DNA of 39,703 nt from Mesoaciditoga sp. (GTDB taxonomy: Bacteria > Thermotogota > Thermotogae > Mesoaciditogales > Mesoaciditogaceae). The position numbers and the translations under genes were made by a program. The stretch is taken from contig WGFY01000062.1 in the NCBI GenBank assembly GCA_015491995.1, forward strand, positions 1-39,703, given 5' to 3'. The notes beneath the pieces are model-generated. The model made no database searches and was not told where the DNA came from. It saw only the letters and a list, made by a program, of their open reading frames with translations. This document shows, in pieces, positions 24,220 to 34,084 of this stretch (position 1 is its first letter; each line of letters begins with the position of its first letter).

Positions 24220-24684
24220 TCATTTGATTTCGATCTTGACTTTTTTCGATTTTGACTCAGGGTGTTTGGGTATCGTGAGCTTGAGTATGCCGTTTTCATA
24301 TTTGGCATTTACGTTTTTGGTATCCGCGTCTTCTGGCAATGTGAACGATCTTTCGAATGCGCCATATGTTCTTTCGAGAATTCTGGAGCCTTTTTTTTCT
24401 TCGTTACGCTCATTCTTCTTTTCACCTTTTATGATGAGTATTCGATCGTTGACATTTACTTCGATGTCCTCACGCTTCATTCCAGGGATTTCAGCTTCAA
24501 CTTCGTACCCTTTGTCTGTTTCAAATATGTCCATTACCGGGATCAGTTCTTTTGCTTCTTCTGCGAGTGTAGGCCATCCGTATGGAAATTCATCGAAAAG
24601 CCTATCAATCGTCCTTTGCATTTCTCTGAAAGGAGTGTAGAATTCCAAGCCTTCGTTTCTTTCTTTTCTTTTTTCAATTGCCAT
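24220..24684 (-). CDS. Small heat-shock protein Hsp20
   Basis: 154 residues with an alpha-crystallin domain at about 50-145. GILKLTIPKH near the end of the domain is the conserved A-x-x-x-N-G-V-L-x-I-x-x-P motif (here YENGILKLTIP). ATP-independent holdase that keeps unfolding proteins soluble for DnaK/Hsp100. ATG 24684 follows AGGAGGTGG. It is 35 bases after dnaK. Confidence 0.93.
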   Translation of the reverse strand: MAIEKRKERNEGLEFYTPFREMQRTIDRLFDEFPYGWPTLAEEAKELIPVMDIFETDKGYEVEAEIPGMKREDIEVNVNDRILIIKGEKKNERNEEKKGSRILERTYGAFERSFTLPEDADTKNVNAKYENGILKLTIPKHPESKSKKVKIEIK

Positions 24685-24719
24685 ACAAACCACCTCCTAC
24701 ATGAAATTTATTCCAAAAA

Positions 24720-26546
24720 TTACTTTCCTTGGTACTCTCCCTCAACAGTTCCATCTTTATTAGTAGGGTTAGAGGAATTTTCTGATGTGTTTGCGGTGCT
24801 GGAAGTCTGCTGGTAGAGTTTTTGACCTATTTCTTGGGACTTCTTTTGCAAATCATCCATCAAAACTTTCATTCTTGCGTAATCATCATGCTCGATAGCA
24901 TCTCTAAGATCTTTGATAATAGATTCGATCTCGGAACGAAGAGCTGGATCTATTTTTTCTCCTTGTTCGTCAAGAACTTTTTCTATCTGATAAGTTAAGG
25001 AATCGGCGTTGTTTTTGAGCTCAACTTGTTGTTTGTGTTTTTTGTCGTCTTCTTCGTATTTTTTTGCATCTTCAACCATTCTCTTTATATCATCTTCGGA
25101 CAAATTCGAGCTTCCACTTATGACAATTGATTGCTCTTTTCCAGTTCCCCTGTCTTTTGCCGAAACGTGCGCTATTCCATCTGAATCTATATCAAACGTA
25201 ACTTCTATCTGTGGTACTCCTCTTGGAGCAGGTGCAATTCCAGTTAAAGCAAATCTTCCAAGTGATTTGTTACTATTTGCAAGCTCTCTTTCACCTTGAA
25301 GCACGTTGATTTCGACTTCCATTTGCCCATCTTCGGCCGTGGTGAATACCTCGGATTTTTTCGTCGGTATGGTGGTGTTGCGTGGAATGAGCTTGTGGAA
25401 GAGACCACCTTTAACTTCTACTCCAAGTGAAAGAGGCGTAACATCGACAAGAACGACGTCTCTCTTTGTCTCACCAGCCAATATCGATGCTTCTATCGCG
25501 GCTCCAATTGCCACGGCTTCATCTGGATTGACAGCTTTAGATGGTTCTTTGTGGAATATGCCATTCAGAAATTTTTGAACGATTGGCATCCTTGTAGAGC
25601 CTCCAACTAACAGAATTTCTGCAATGTCATCTGAAGATATTTTCGTGTCGTTTAAAACCGTTTCTATGGGTTCTCTCATCTTCTCAACGATGTCCTGTAT
25701 AAGGCTTTCGAGTTTTGCCCTTGTAAGTGTGGCTTCAAGATGTTTTGGACCATTGGCATCTGCCGTTATGTATGGCAAACTTATCTGTGTTTCCATCTTC
25801 GTCGTAAGTTCGATCTTAGCTCTCTCAGATGCATCTTTAAGTCTTTGTAATGCTTGTTTGTCATTTGAAAGATCTATACCAGTGTCTTTTCTAAAATTGT
25901 CTATAAGCCAATTCGTTGCTCTTTGATCAAAATCGTCGCCACCAAGGTGATTGTTTCCGCTTGTGGCTTTGACCTCAATAACTCCACCACCAATTTCAAG
26001 CAATGATACGTCGAACGTTCCACCACCAAGATCACATACTATTACATTCTCTTCTTTATTTTTGTCGACACCATAAGCAAGGGCAGCGGCTGTAGGCTCG
26101 TTTATTATTCTCATGACTTCTAAACCAGCTATTTTTCCTGCATCTTTGGTAGCCTGGCGCTGAGAATCCTCAAAATAAGCTGGGACGGTTATAACAGCAC
26201 GTCTCACTTTTCCTTCCAAACCTGCTTCTGCATCTTTTTTAAGTTTTCTGAGAACAAAGGCGCTTATCTCTTGCGCTGTGTACTCTTTGGTGTCTATTTT
26301 TACCTTGTAATCAGATCCCATATGCCTCTTTATAGAGCGAACGGTTCTTTCTGCGTTCAATATTGCCTGTCTCTTTGCAGGTTCGCCAACCAAAACTTCT
26401 CCAGTTTTTGTGAATGCCACCACAGAAGGCGTTAACCTGTTTCCTTCAATATTTTGAATGACTTCCTGTTTTCCATTTTTAACCGCAGCAACTTCAGAGT
26501 TAGTGGTGCCTAAATCTATTCCAACCACGAATTCTTGTTTGTTCAT
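24720..26546 (-). CDS. dnaK: Chaperone DnaK (Hsp70)
   Basis: 608 residues. Nucleotide-binding domain with [24 protein letters not shown] and [15 protein letters not shown]; linker [14 protein letters not shown] leading into the substrate-binding domain; helical lid, then a low-complexity Ser/Thr/Asn tail. The end is VEGEYQGK and lacks an EEVD-like tail, as normal for bacterial DnaK. GGAGGTG precedes the ATG. First gene of dnaK-hsp20-clpC-DUF1844; grpE and dnaJ are not adjacent. Confidence 0.97.
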   Translation of the reverse strand: MNKQEFVVGIDLGTTNSEVAAVKNGKQEVIQNIEGNRLTPSVVAFTKTGEVLVGEPAKRQAILNAERTVRSIKRHMGSDYKVKIDTKEYTAQEISAFVLRKLKKDAEAGLEGKVRRAVITVPAYFEDSQRQATKDAGKIAGLEVMRIINEPTAAALAYGVDKNKEENVIVCDLGGGTFDVSLLEIGGGVIEVKATSGNNHLGGDDFDQRATNWLIDNFRKDTGIDLSNDKQALQRLKDASERAKIELTTKMETQISLPYITADANGPKHLEATLTRAKLESLIQDIVEKMREPIETVLNDTKISSDDIAEILLVGGSTRMPIVQKFLNGIFHKEPSKAVNPDEAVAIGAAIEASILAGETKRDVVLVDVTPLSLGVEVKGGLFHKLIPRNTTIPTKKSEVFTTAEDGQMEVEINVLQGERELANSNKSLGRFALTGIAPAPRGVPQIEVTFDIDSDGIAHVSAKDRGTGKEQSIVISGSSNLSEDDIKRMVEDAKKYEEDDKKHKQQVELKNNADSLTYQIEKVLDEQGEKIDPALRSEIESIIKDLRDAIEHDDYARMKVLMDDLQKKSQEIGQKLYQQTSSTANTSENSSNPTNKDGTVEGEYQGK

Positions 26547-26575
26547 TTCAATTCACCTCCATCTTTTTCAATTGA

Positions 26576-26604
26576 ATTATATCCATGGTAAGCGCAAATG
26601 TCAA
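26576..26604 (-). promoter_or_regulatory. Consensus housekeeping promoter of the dnaK operon
   Basis: Minus strand TTGACA, 17-base spacer, TATAAT: both hexamers are perfect and spacing is ideal. No CIRCE inverted repeat (TTAGCACTC-N9-GAGTGCTAA) is seen. Confidence 0.9.
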
Positions 26605-26702
26605 GCCCTGATTTTGAATTCATATGAAAACAAACAACCATATATTAATTGGTGTTTAAGCATATAAATTTTATTTTAAATAAATTGTTAAGCAATCATC
26701 AT

Positions 26703-28061
26703 TTATGATTGCCAGTCATTGATCTCTTTTATCATATTTTGAAGCAGACGTCTGTCCATCTCCGCGAGCTCTGCAGCTTTGCTGATATTCCCATTTGTCC
26801 TTTTCAGTATCGAGGAAACGAACTGCTTTTGAATGTGCCTGTAGAGCTTTTCTTTTTCTATTTTTTTCTTCGCAAGGAAAAGTTTGTAATTCGTGAAATT
26901 TTCCTTTCTCTTAAGTTCATTTGGCAAATCCTGAACCTTTATTTCATCGGATGATGAATTTATCATGGCTCTCAAAATCACATTTTCCAGCTCTCTGATG
27001 TTTCCAGGCCATTCGTAATTTTTGAGAACATCCATGGCCTTGGGAGAGATGTATTTTTCATGTTCTGAGAATTTATCGGCGTAATATTTTAGGTAATACA
27101 GAGAGATGGCATCCACATCTTCTGGTCTTTCACGAAGAGGGGGAATTTCGATTCTTATGACGTTTATTCTGTAATACAAGTCTTGCCTGAATTTTTCTTC
27201 TTTTACCATTTTCTCCAACGGTTTGTTGGTGGCACAGATAAGTCTGAAATCGATCTCCACCTCTTTGACACTCCCTAAACGTGTGATTTTTGACTCTTGG
27301 AGTACTCGAAGGAGTTTGGCTTGATGTTCGAATCTCATATCCCCTATTTCATCTAAGAACAGCGTTCCATCATTTGCGGCTTCGAACTTCCCCATTTTAG
27401 AAGTTACAGCCCCTGTAAATGCTCCCTTTTCATACCCAAAAAACTCACTTTCAAAGAGATCTTCTGGAATTGCTGAGACGTTTACCGCCACAAAAGCACC
27501 AAGGTATTTTTTGCTTTGAGAATGAATTTCCTTTGCCACCAGCTCCTTTCCGGTCCCGCTTTCACCGAGTATCAAAACCGGTAGTTTTTTTTGAGCGTAT
27601 TCTGGTATTTTTCTCAATATTGAGATCATTTTCTCATTCCTTGTAACGATGCCAGACATCTTTCTAATGCGCATTTTCAAAGCCATGTTCTCGTGCTTTA
27701 TGTTTGAGTATTCCAAAGCTCTCTGTATTTTCATCTCAAGATCATGAATGTTTATAGGTTTTGATATGTAATCGTATGCACCTATTTTCATGGCATCCAC
27801 GGCATTTTCTATCGTTCCAAAAGCTGTGACGATTATGATTGGGATGTCGTGTCTTTTCTTTAATTCTTTAAGAAGCGTCATGCCATCCATTCTTGGCATC
27901 TTAACGTCGCTAACCACCAAATCGATCTTTTTTTTGGATTCAATTAAGCTTAACGCTTCTATGCCATCTTTTGCGGTTAAAACTTTGTATTCTTTGGAAA
28001 AATGCATTGACATGAGTTCCAGAATATGCTTTTCGTCGTCTACGAAAAGGACTGTGTTCAT
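26703..28061 (-). CDS. NtrC-type sigma-54-dependent response regulator
   Basis: 452 residues. Receiver domain 1-115 with acidic D8/D9, phospho-acceptor D52, T79 and K101. AAA+ activator domain with Walker A GESGTGKE (167-174), intact GAFTGA loop (213-218) that contacts sigma-54, and Walker [11 protein letters not shown]-terminal Fis-type helix-turn-helix with [18 protein letters not shown]. Partner of the kinase encoded directly upstream, ATGA overlap. It should activate sigma-54 promoters; no clear -24/-12 element was recognised in this window. Confidence 0.93.
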   Translation of the reverse strand: MNTVLFVDDEKHILELMSMHFSKEYKVLTAKDGIEALSLIESKKKIDLVVSDVKMPRMDGMTLLKELKKRHDIPIIIVTAFGTIENAVDAMKIGAYDYISKPINIHDLEMKIQRALEYSNIKHENMALKMRIRKMSGIVTRNEKMISILRKIPEYAQKKLPVLILGESGTGKELVAKEIHSQSKKYLGAFVAVNVSAIPEDLFESEFFGYEKGAFTGAVTSKMGKFEAANDGTLFLDEIGDMRFEHQAKLLRVLQESKITRLGSVKEVEIDFRLICATNKPLEKMVKEEKFRQDLYYRINVIRIEIPPLRERPEDVDAISLYYLKYYADKFSEHEKYISPKAMDVLKNYEWPGNIRELENVILRAMINSSSDEIKVQDLPNELKRKENFTNYKLFLAKKKIEKEKLYRHIQKQFVSSILKRTNGNISKAAELAEMDRRLLQNMIKEINDWQS

Positions 28062-30022
28062 TTATCCACCTCCATTGGCAACGTAACGGTAAAGATCGTT
28101 TTTCCTTTCTCGCTTAAAACACTTACATTTCCGTTCATTCCTTGCACGTAGTTGTAAACTATGGCAAGACCTAAGCCGGTTCCATGCTCTTTTGTCGTGT
28201 AAAAAGGCTCGAATATATGTCGAATTTCTTCGGATGATATAACATTTCCATTATCTGAAACTTCGATATGAAGTTGCTTACCATCCACTGTCAAAGAAAA
28301 TTCTATGCTTTCATTTTCTTTGACAGCGTCCAAAGCGTTGGTTCCAAGATTTAAAAGTATTTCCATCAACATGTTCTTATCACTTTTGATCATAACAGGA
28401 GAATCGGGGATTTTAACCGATATTTCAACGGTTTTTTTTAAGGCGTTTTCGCTCAAAAGCAAAGCGGTTTTTTCCACAATTTCCCTCACGTCGAGCAATT
28501 TCGATCTTTGTGGCCTTTGCCTTGCAAAGTCAAGAAAATTTTCCAATATCTCGTTGATTCTGTTTATTTCCTCTTGAATGTATCCTTTTAATTTCTCAGT
28601 TGAAGAAGCGTCTTCGTTAATTATCTGTAAAGAGGTTGATATCACATTGAGGGGATTTCTTATTTCATGTGCAACTCCAAAAGCAAGCCTTCCAAGAGAT
28701 GCCATTTTCTCTTGGAAGAACATGTTTCTCTCTGCCTTTCTTACTCTTCGGATGCTTCTCAACCGTGACATGAAGAGTGCCAACTGATTCGATATTATGT
28801 TCACGATTTCCATGTCGGTTACCGTGTATCTTCCAAATCTTTTGTAACCGAGAAGCATGAATCCTTCAATTTTGTCGGTGTTTTTAATCCAAATAAGAAG
28901 CTCTTTTCCACGAAAGTTGGAAAGTTTATTCTGTATCGTGTAAAGATCCACTATGTTAGGAGAGAGGGGAATCTCACGTATCTCTGATTTTTTTAAAGTT
29001 CTGCGTGCGGATTTGAAAGTTCCATCGTCATCTTTGAAGAAAATCTCAACGTTGTTGGTGTTCAACACTTTTCTACAATAATTGGAAACAAGTGGCTCTA
29101 AATCTTCAAGTGTATCCATTTCAAGTATGCGACGTATGAAATTCATCATGCTTTTTCTGTAATAGTAAGATCCGCTCTTCGTCAGCCTCTCGATTAGCCT
29201 ATCGACTTTTTTAAAATATTCGTTAAATGCCAGAAAAGCAAAGAGCACCAAGGCAAAATTTACGAAAAAAGATTGGACGATTCCTATTCTTCCACTGAAG
29301 TAAGAATTGATGTAGAAGCCAATGACAAAGAATGTGGAGATGACCAGCGAGACTAATGTGCCATAGAGTGTGTTTCTGAGAAAGCCAGTGGAAATTTTAG
29401 GACTTTTGCCGTATGTGGATGCCGTTAATATGTAAAGGTATGTTGATAAGATCAAAGAGCTTGATATCAATAGGTAAGAGCTTATGGAGACGGAGTAAAC
29501 ATACGTCCAAATGGTTGCCATCTCAAATACAGAAAAGGCGAAATAGTAGATGGCGTTAAAGGCTATTTTGGATCTTTTGCTGAAAGATCTGGTGCTTATG
29601 TAATTGCTTGTCAAATACCATACCACGAATGCCGAGTTCAAGGTGAAGAACAACGCCTCCCAAGTTGCGATCGTCTCTTGAGGAAAGATGAAATAAGTTA
29701 AGGAAAACGTTCCTCCAAATACGATCAAAAAAACGGATTCTATCCAGAATAACTTTTTCAAATTTAAAATCGAAGATATCTGTAAAGCTGGAGTTATTGA
29801 GGCCAAAACCAAAAAGATGTAAAAGAAGATCAATCGAAAAGTTGGTAACTCAAACATCCTGAAGAAATCCGATGCGTTCCAGAGCAAAAAAGTTGCGGCG
29901 ACCAGTATGATATACAAATTTTGAACCTTTTGCTGATAATAAAAATGATACCTGATGGCAAATAACAACATCAATCCTGTTGCCATGCTACTGGCAAGGT
30001 TGATGTAAAAAATGACGTGCAT
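28058..30022 (-). CDS. Multi-pass membrane sensor histidine kinase
   Basis: About 654 residues. The N-terminal ~265 residues form about eight membrane helices (7TM-like sensor), then a GAF-like region (about 290-420), a dimerisation helix with the phospho-histidine in GVAHEIRNPL (H452), N box in LLNLGTNALDAV, and a HATPase with TGLGLAIV. The G1 box reads SDNGNVI, where D-x-G-x-G usually has a second Gly. Start choice: ATG 30022 suits the promoter and GGTG site; ATG 30037 and longer openings lack a ribosome site. Stimulus unknown. Confidence 0.88.
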   Translation of the reverse strand: MHVIFYINLASSMATGLMLLFAIRYHFYYQQKVQNLYIILVAATFLLWNASDFFRMFELPTFRLIFFYIFLVLASITPALQISSILNLKKLFWIESVFLIVFGGTFSLTYFIFPQETIATWEALFFTLNSAFVVWYLTSNYISTRSFSKRSKIAFNAIYYFAFSVFEMATIWTYVYSVSISSYLLISSSLILSTYLYILTASTYGKSPKISTGFLRNTLYGTLVSLVISTFFVIGFYINSYFSGRIGIVQSFFVNFALVLFAFLAFNEYFKKVDRLIERLTKSGSYYYRKSMMNFIRRILEMDTLEDLEPLVSNYCRKVLNTNNVEIFFKDDDGTFKSARRTLKKSEIREIPLSPNIVDLYTIQNKLSNFRGKELLIWIKNTDKIEGFMLLGYKRFGRYTVTDMEIVNIISNQLALFMSRLRSIRRVRKAERNMFFQEKMASLGRLAFGVAHEIRNPLNVISTSLQIINEDASSTEKLKGYIQEEINRINEILENFLDFARQRPQRSKLLDVREIVEKTALLLSENALKKTVEISVKIPDSPVMIKSDKNMLMEILLNLGTNALDAVKENESIEFSLTVDGKQLHIEVSDNGNVISSEEIRHIFEPFYTTKEHGTGLGLAIVYNYVQGMNGNVSVLSEKGKTIFTVTLPMEVDK

Positions 30023-30029
30023 TTCTATT

Positions 30030-30082
30030 TTCACCATCCTTTCATAACAGTATATAATAGACATAATCAACTCAAAAATCAA
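30030..30082. promoter_or_regulatory. Overlapping divergent promoters (kinase operon and DUF62 gene)
   Basis: Minus strand: TTGATT (30082-30077), 17-base spacer, TATTAT (30059-30054). Plus strand: TTCACC (30030-30035), 17-base spacer, TATAAT (30053-30058). The two -10 elements occupy the same bases. Confidence 0.7.
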
Positions 30083-30101
30083 GAGATTGGAGTGTGGGGA
30101 A

Positions 30102-30872
30102 ATGATAGCTTTTATCTCCGATTGGGGGTACAACTCTTACTATGTAGGTATATCTAAGATTGTGATTTATTCAATATCTTCAAAATCGATCGTTATCGAT
30201 TTGATCCATACTATCACACCTTTCAACGTTAAAGAAGCGGCATGTGTAATCGAGAGAATATTCGACGATCTCCCAAAGGGAGCAACTTTGTTGTCGGTTG
30301 TGGATCCTGGAGTTGGAACAAGTAGAAAGGCGATAGCCTTGGAAATAGACGGAAAATTCTGTATTGGTCCGGACAACGGTACGTTTACAAGAATACTCAA
30401 TCGTGGGATTGTTTCTTGCCATTCAATAGAAAATCCGAAGTATATGTACAAATATCCACCTTCTACGACCTTTCACGGTCGGGATGTGTTTGCAGCCGCT
30501 GCTGCATATGTGGATAAAGGGATTCCGATATCTATTCTTGGTCTTGAATGGAAAAATATAGCAAAATTGGATTTCCCAATTCCACAAATATCAAATGGTA
30601 TGATAAAGACTGAAGTGGCGTACGTCGATGGATTTGGAAATGTTGAAACGTTGATAACCACTGAAAATCTTAAGCGTGCCGATGTAGCTGAGAAAAACAT
30701 CCGTATCAACGGCAAAGATGCTGTCTTGGTGAGAAATTATTCCGAAGGAAAAGATGCGATCGTCGCCCATTTTGATAGTTCAGGCTATTTGGAGATATCT
30801 TCCAATCAAGGCACCGCGTCAGAAATTCTATCACTTTCTTGTGGAGATGAGATAACGGTCCGAGGATCATAA
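30102..30872 (+). CDS. SAM hydrolase (DUF62, SAM hydroxide adenosyltransferase)
   Basis: Splits S-adenosylmethionine to adenosine and methionine. 256 residues. The conserved catalytic D68, R75 (VVDPGVGTSRKA) and H125 (TFHGRD) are present, together with GPDNGTF and, in the second domain, VAYVDGFGNVETLI. The first motif reads SDWGYNSYYVG rather than the usual T-D-F-G-x-x-D-x-Y-V-G. ATG 30102 is chosen with GGAG upstream. The biological reason for SAM hydrolysis is not known for this family. Confidence 0.88.
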   Translation: MIAFISDWGYNSYYVGISKIVIYSISSKSIVIDLIHTITPFNVKEAACVIERIFDDLPKGATLLSVVDPGVGTSRKAIALEIDGKFCIGPDNGTFTRILNRGIVSCHSIENPKYMYKYPPSTTFHGRDVFAAAAAYVDKGIPISILGLEWKNIAKLDFPIPQISNGMIKTEVAYVDGFGNVETLITTENLKRADVAEKNIRINGKDAVLVRNYSEGKDAIVAHFDSSGYLEISSNQGTASEILSLSCGDEITVRGS

Positions 30873-30906
30873 CTCAAACGCATCAAAAAGGATTTAAAAG
30901 TGGAGG

Positions 30907-30915
30907 TGTTATAAT
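30907..30915 (+). promoter_or_regulatory. Extended -10 promoter of the epimerase-to-mutS operon
   Basis: TGTTATAAT, 41 bases before the epimerase ATG. Confidence 0.65.
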
Positions 30916-30956
30916 AAGTTGATAGGGTTTTAAAATCATTTGGCAGGAGGTAGAAC

Positions 30957-31892
30957 ATGGAACAAAGTGTAAAAGTGATGATTACAGGTGGAGCCGGTTT
31001 TATTGGGTCCAACATCGTTGATGCTGTGCTAAAACGTGGAATGGTCCCGATCATCGTTGACGATCTTTCAACTGGAAGAGTCGGTGATGTTAATGAAAAA
31101 GCGATTTTGTACCGTCAAGATGTGAGAGATGAAGATGGGCTTGAAAAAATTTTCAAAACACACAAACCCGATTACGTTCTTCATTTAGCAGCACAAATAT
31201 CCGTTTCAAGATCGGTGAGAGAGCCCATTTACGATGAAGAGGTGAATGTAAGAGGGACGTTAAACGTTCTCGAAATGTCTATGAAATACGGTGTCAAGAA
31301 AGTGGTTTTTACCTCTTCTGGCGGAGTCATGTACGGTGAAGATCCAGAGTTTCCAACTGTTGAAAGTGTGTGCCCAGATCCGGTTTCTCCATATGGTATA
31401 TCGAAATTGGCCGGTGAAAAATACGTGAAATTTTATGGAAATAACGGATTGAGATATACGATTTTAAGGTATGGAAATGTGTATGGTCCTCGCCAAAATC
31501 CAGACGGCGAAGCCGGTGTTATAGCCATATTCATCAAGAAAATGTTGAACAAAGAGGCCCTCACAATAAATGGGGATGGTGAATATGTAAGAGATTACAT
31601 ATACGTTGGTGATGTTGTAGAAGCAAATCTTCTTTCTCTTGAAAAAGGTGATGGTGAGACGTTAAACATTGGGACTGGTACGGGGAAAAGCGTGAACGAT
31701 GTCTTCAAATCGCTTAAAGAACATATTTACTACGTGGAGGAACCCGTACATGGTAACCCGCGCCCTGGGGATCTTAGAAAAAGCCTGCTTAACAACTCAC
31801 ATGCACGAGAAGTTTTAGGATGGAAACCAAAGTATTCTTTTAGCGATGGCTTGAGAGAAACTGTTAAGTTTTTCAAAGAAGTTGGAAGGTGA
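30957..31892 (+). CDS. NAD-dependent sugar-nucleotide epimerase/dehydratase (GalE-like)
   Basis: 311 residues, extended short-chain dehydrogenase fold. NAD motif GGAGFIGS at 11-18; catalytic Y146 and K150 in SPYGISK with Ser in FTSSGG. RYGNVYGPRQNP and the GDGEYVRDYIYVGDVV segment are typical of UDP-glucose 4-epimerase-like enzymes. The exact sugar nucleotide cannot be told. GGAGG precedes the ATG. First gene of the long plus-strand operon; it could feed the same surface glycan as the WecA- and ligase-like proteins. Confidence 0.9.
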   Translation: MEQSVKVMITGGAGFIGSNIVDAVLKRGMVPIIVDDLSTGRVGDVNEKAILYRQDVRDEDGLEKIFKTHKPDYVLHLAAQISVSRSVREPIYDEEVNVRGTLNVLEMSMKYGVKKVVFTSSGGVMYGEDPEFPTVESVCPDPVSPYGISKLAGEKYVKFYGNNGLRYTILRYGNVYGPRQNPDGEAGVIAIFIKKMLNKEALTINGDGEYVRDYIYVGDVVEANLLSLEKGDGETLNIGTGTGKSVNDVFKSLKEHIYYVEEPVHGNPRPGDLRKSLLNNSHAREVLGWKPKYSFSDGLRETVKFFKEVGR

Positions 31893-31899
31893 CACCTTT

Positions 31900-33183
31900 T
31901 TGCAAGAAAGTATCTGGAAAGAGGAGCCTTTGGCTTTAAAAGCAAGACCAAAAAGCTTGGATGATTTCGTTGGCCAAGAGCACTTACTCTCTAAAGGGAT
32001 GCCTCTTAGAGTGGCAATTGAAGAAGACAGCCTTAACAGTTGTGTTCTTTACGGACCACCCGGATGTGGAAAGACTTCTCTGGCAGAGGTTATCAAAAAT
32101 CGAACGAGAAACGAATTCAAACATTTCAGTGCTGCCACGCAAGGGGTTGGGATTTTAAAGCCGATGATGAGAGAAGCCGCTGAATTTTTCTCAAAGGTAG
32201 GACATCCAACGGTAATATTCGTGGATGAAATTCATAGATTCAGCAAATCTCAGCAGGACACGCTTCTTCCTTATGTTGAATCGGGTGCGGTGATACTCGT
32301 AGGTGCAACGACTGAGAACCCAAGTTTTGAAGTGAATCCAGCCCTCCTTTCAAGATGCCGGGTTTTCGTGTTTAAACCACTTTCCAAAGGTAATATCGAA
32401 GTCATTTTGGAGAGGGCTTTGGAGAGTTCGGATATTACCCTTTCGAAGTCATCATTTGATGAAATTGCAGAAATCTCTGGAGGAGATGCACGCACAGCTT
32501 TGAATTCTCTTGATGAAGCGATCAAAATTGCCAAGTTAAAAGATTTAAAAGAAATTGAAAATATAGGAGATTTGATTCAAAAATCCCTCCCCAGATACAG
32601 AAAGCATGCCGATGAACACTACAATTTCATATCAGCACTTCACAAATCCATGCGTGGTAGTGATCCTGATGCAGCAGTTTATTACTTGGCCGCCATGTTG
32701 GAAGCAGGTGAAGATCCACTTTACGTTGCTCGACGGGTGGTCAGGTTTGCATCGGAGGATATAGGGCTGGCAGATCCAAGGGCGTTGAACATCGCCGTAG
32801 ACGCCTACCAAGCGACACATTTCATAGGCATGCCGGAATGCACGACTGCACTTTCGGAAGCGGTGATTTATTGTGCGGTCGCCGCAAAAAGCAACTCCGT
32901 TTATCGTGCATATAAAGAATCTACAAGTGAGATAAAAGCGCATCCTTACGAGGAAGTTCCGCTCATGCTTCGTAATGCGCCAACGAAGCTGATGAAAAAT
33001 ATGGGCTATTCAAAAGGATACGTTTATCAGCATGATGTGAAGAACGCGTTCTTGATGGAAAACTATTTGCCAAAGAGGCTTAAGGGAAGAACTTTTTATC
33101 ATCCCACAGCACGCGGACTTGAAGGGAAGATAAAAGAAAAGATGGAAAAATTATGGAATAAATTTAAAAAATGGGAGAATTGA
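31900..33183 (+). CDS. rarA: Replication-associated recombination protein A (AAA+ ATPase)
   Basis: 427 residues, clamp-loader-like ATPase acting at stalled replication forks (RarA/MgsA/WRNIP1). [15 protein letters not shown] is the family start; Walker [10 protein letters not shown] at 52-60; Walker [11 protein letters not shown] about 106-114; sensor [13 protein letters not shown] with the LLSRCRVF arginine finger. TTG 31900 is chosen because GGAAGGTGA lies in front; it begins 7 bases after the epimerase stop. Confidence 0.95.
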   Translation: MQESIWKEEPLALKARPKSLDDFVGQEHLLSKGMPLRVAIEEDSLNSCVLYGPPGCGKTSLAEVIKNRTRNEFKHFSAATQGVGILKPMMREAAEFFSKVGHPTVIFVDEIHRFSKSQQDTLLPYVESGAVILVGATTENPSFEVNPALLSRCRVFVFKPLSKGNIEVILERALESSDITLSKSSFDEIAEISGGDARTALNSLDEAIKIAKLKDLKEIENIGDLIQKSLPRYRKHADEHYNFISALHKSMRGSDPDAAVYYLAAMLEAGEDPLYVARRVVRFASEDIGLADPRALNIAVDAYQATHFIGMPECTTALSEAVIYCAVAAKSNSVYRAYKESTSEIKAHPYEEVPLMLRNAPTKLMKNMGYSKGYVYQHDVKNAFLMENYLPKRLKGRTFYHPTARGLEGKIKEKMEKLWNKFKKWEN

Positions 33184-33184
33184 C

Positions 33185-34084
33185 GTGAAGAAAAAAATCT
33201 TATTTTGGAGTGTACTTACCGCTTTTGTCATTGTCTTGTATTTCTTTACAAAAGAGGTCTTTTCGGGAAGTATCATACTCGATCCATATGCGGTGAACTT
33301 GCCATTTTTACATATCAAGTGGTATGGTATCATCATCGGATCATCTGTTGTGGTTGCTTACTTGTTGGCCCGTCATCAACTTCTTATAGAGGGAGTGAAT
33401 GAGGACGAATTCTTGTTGGCCATGGTTCTTATAATTCCAATCGCGGTTTTAGGCGGACGTTTGTATTACGTATCTTTCACATGGGATTACTTTTCTAAGC
33501 ATCTTAATCAAATTCTCACACCTTGGACTGGTGGTATGGCCATACATGGCGCGCTTTTTGGGGTTTTCTTTGGAACATGGCTTTTCATAAAGCTGAGAAA
33601 GCACTGTTCTTTTACGTACCTTCAAGGAATGGACGCGTTTGCCATGGTGGTTCCGTTTGCTCAGGCAATGGGAAGATGGGGAAATTTTTTCAATTATGAA
33701 GCCTACGGTGCTCCTACGAATTTACCTTGGAAAATGTACGTTCCGCCACAATACAGAATGCCACAGTACTGGAGCTACAAATTTTTCACCCCCACATTTT
33801 TGTACGAAACGATAGCCGATCTGCTGGTTTTCTATGTGGTTTACACTTACACCAAAAATAAGAGAAAGAAATTCGGTCAAACTTTTGCGCTGTACTTGAT
33901 TTTATACTCTGTTTTTAGATTTTTCAACGAATCTTTTAGGCTTGATAGCCTGTGGTTTTTCAATTTGAGGATCGCCCAAGTGGTTTCCGTGATACTTGTA
34001 ATTGTTGGAGCATGGCTTTTTGCGTACACTACAAAGAAAGGAAAAGATGTTTCACCCGAAAAAAAAGGGGTGACTGAAGTTTGA
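33185..34084 (+). CDS. lgt: Prolipoprotein diacylglyceryl transferase
   Basis: 299 residues, seven-helix inner-membrane enzyme that puts diacylglycerol on the lipobox cysteine. Conserved pieces: HIKWYGIIIG, LGGRLYYV, WTGGMAIHGAL (with the essential His) and GRWGNFFNYEAYG. GTG start with GGGAG upstream, one base after rarA. An N-terminal helix precedes the usual start of the family by about 20 residues. Confidence 0.96.
   Translation: MKKKILFWSVLTAFVIVLYFFTKEVFSGSIILDPYAVNLPFLHIKWYGIIIGSSVVVAYLLARHQLLIEGVNEDEFLLAMVLIIPIAVLGGRLYYVSFTWDYFSKHLNQILTPWTGGMAIHGALFGVFFGTWLFIKLRKHCSFTYLQGMDAFAMVVPFAQAMGRWGNFFNYEAYGAPTNLPWKMYVPPQYRMPQYWSYKFFTPTFLYETIADLLVFYVVYTYTKNKRKKFGQTFALYLILYSVFRFFNESFRLDSLWFFNLRIAQVVSVILVIVGAWLFAYTTKKGKDVSPEKKGVTEV

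Noticed and set aside
23900-24640. Plus-strand open frame of 246 codons
   Set aside because: Antisense to clpC and hsp20; no homology features.
26605-26702. Possible terminator after the response regulator (GCAATCAT/ATGATTGC)
   Set aside because: An 8-base stem exists but is A/T-rich and no T run follows, so it was not called.
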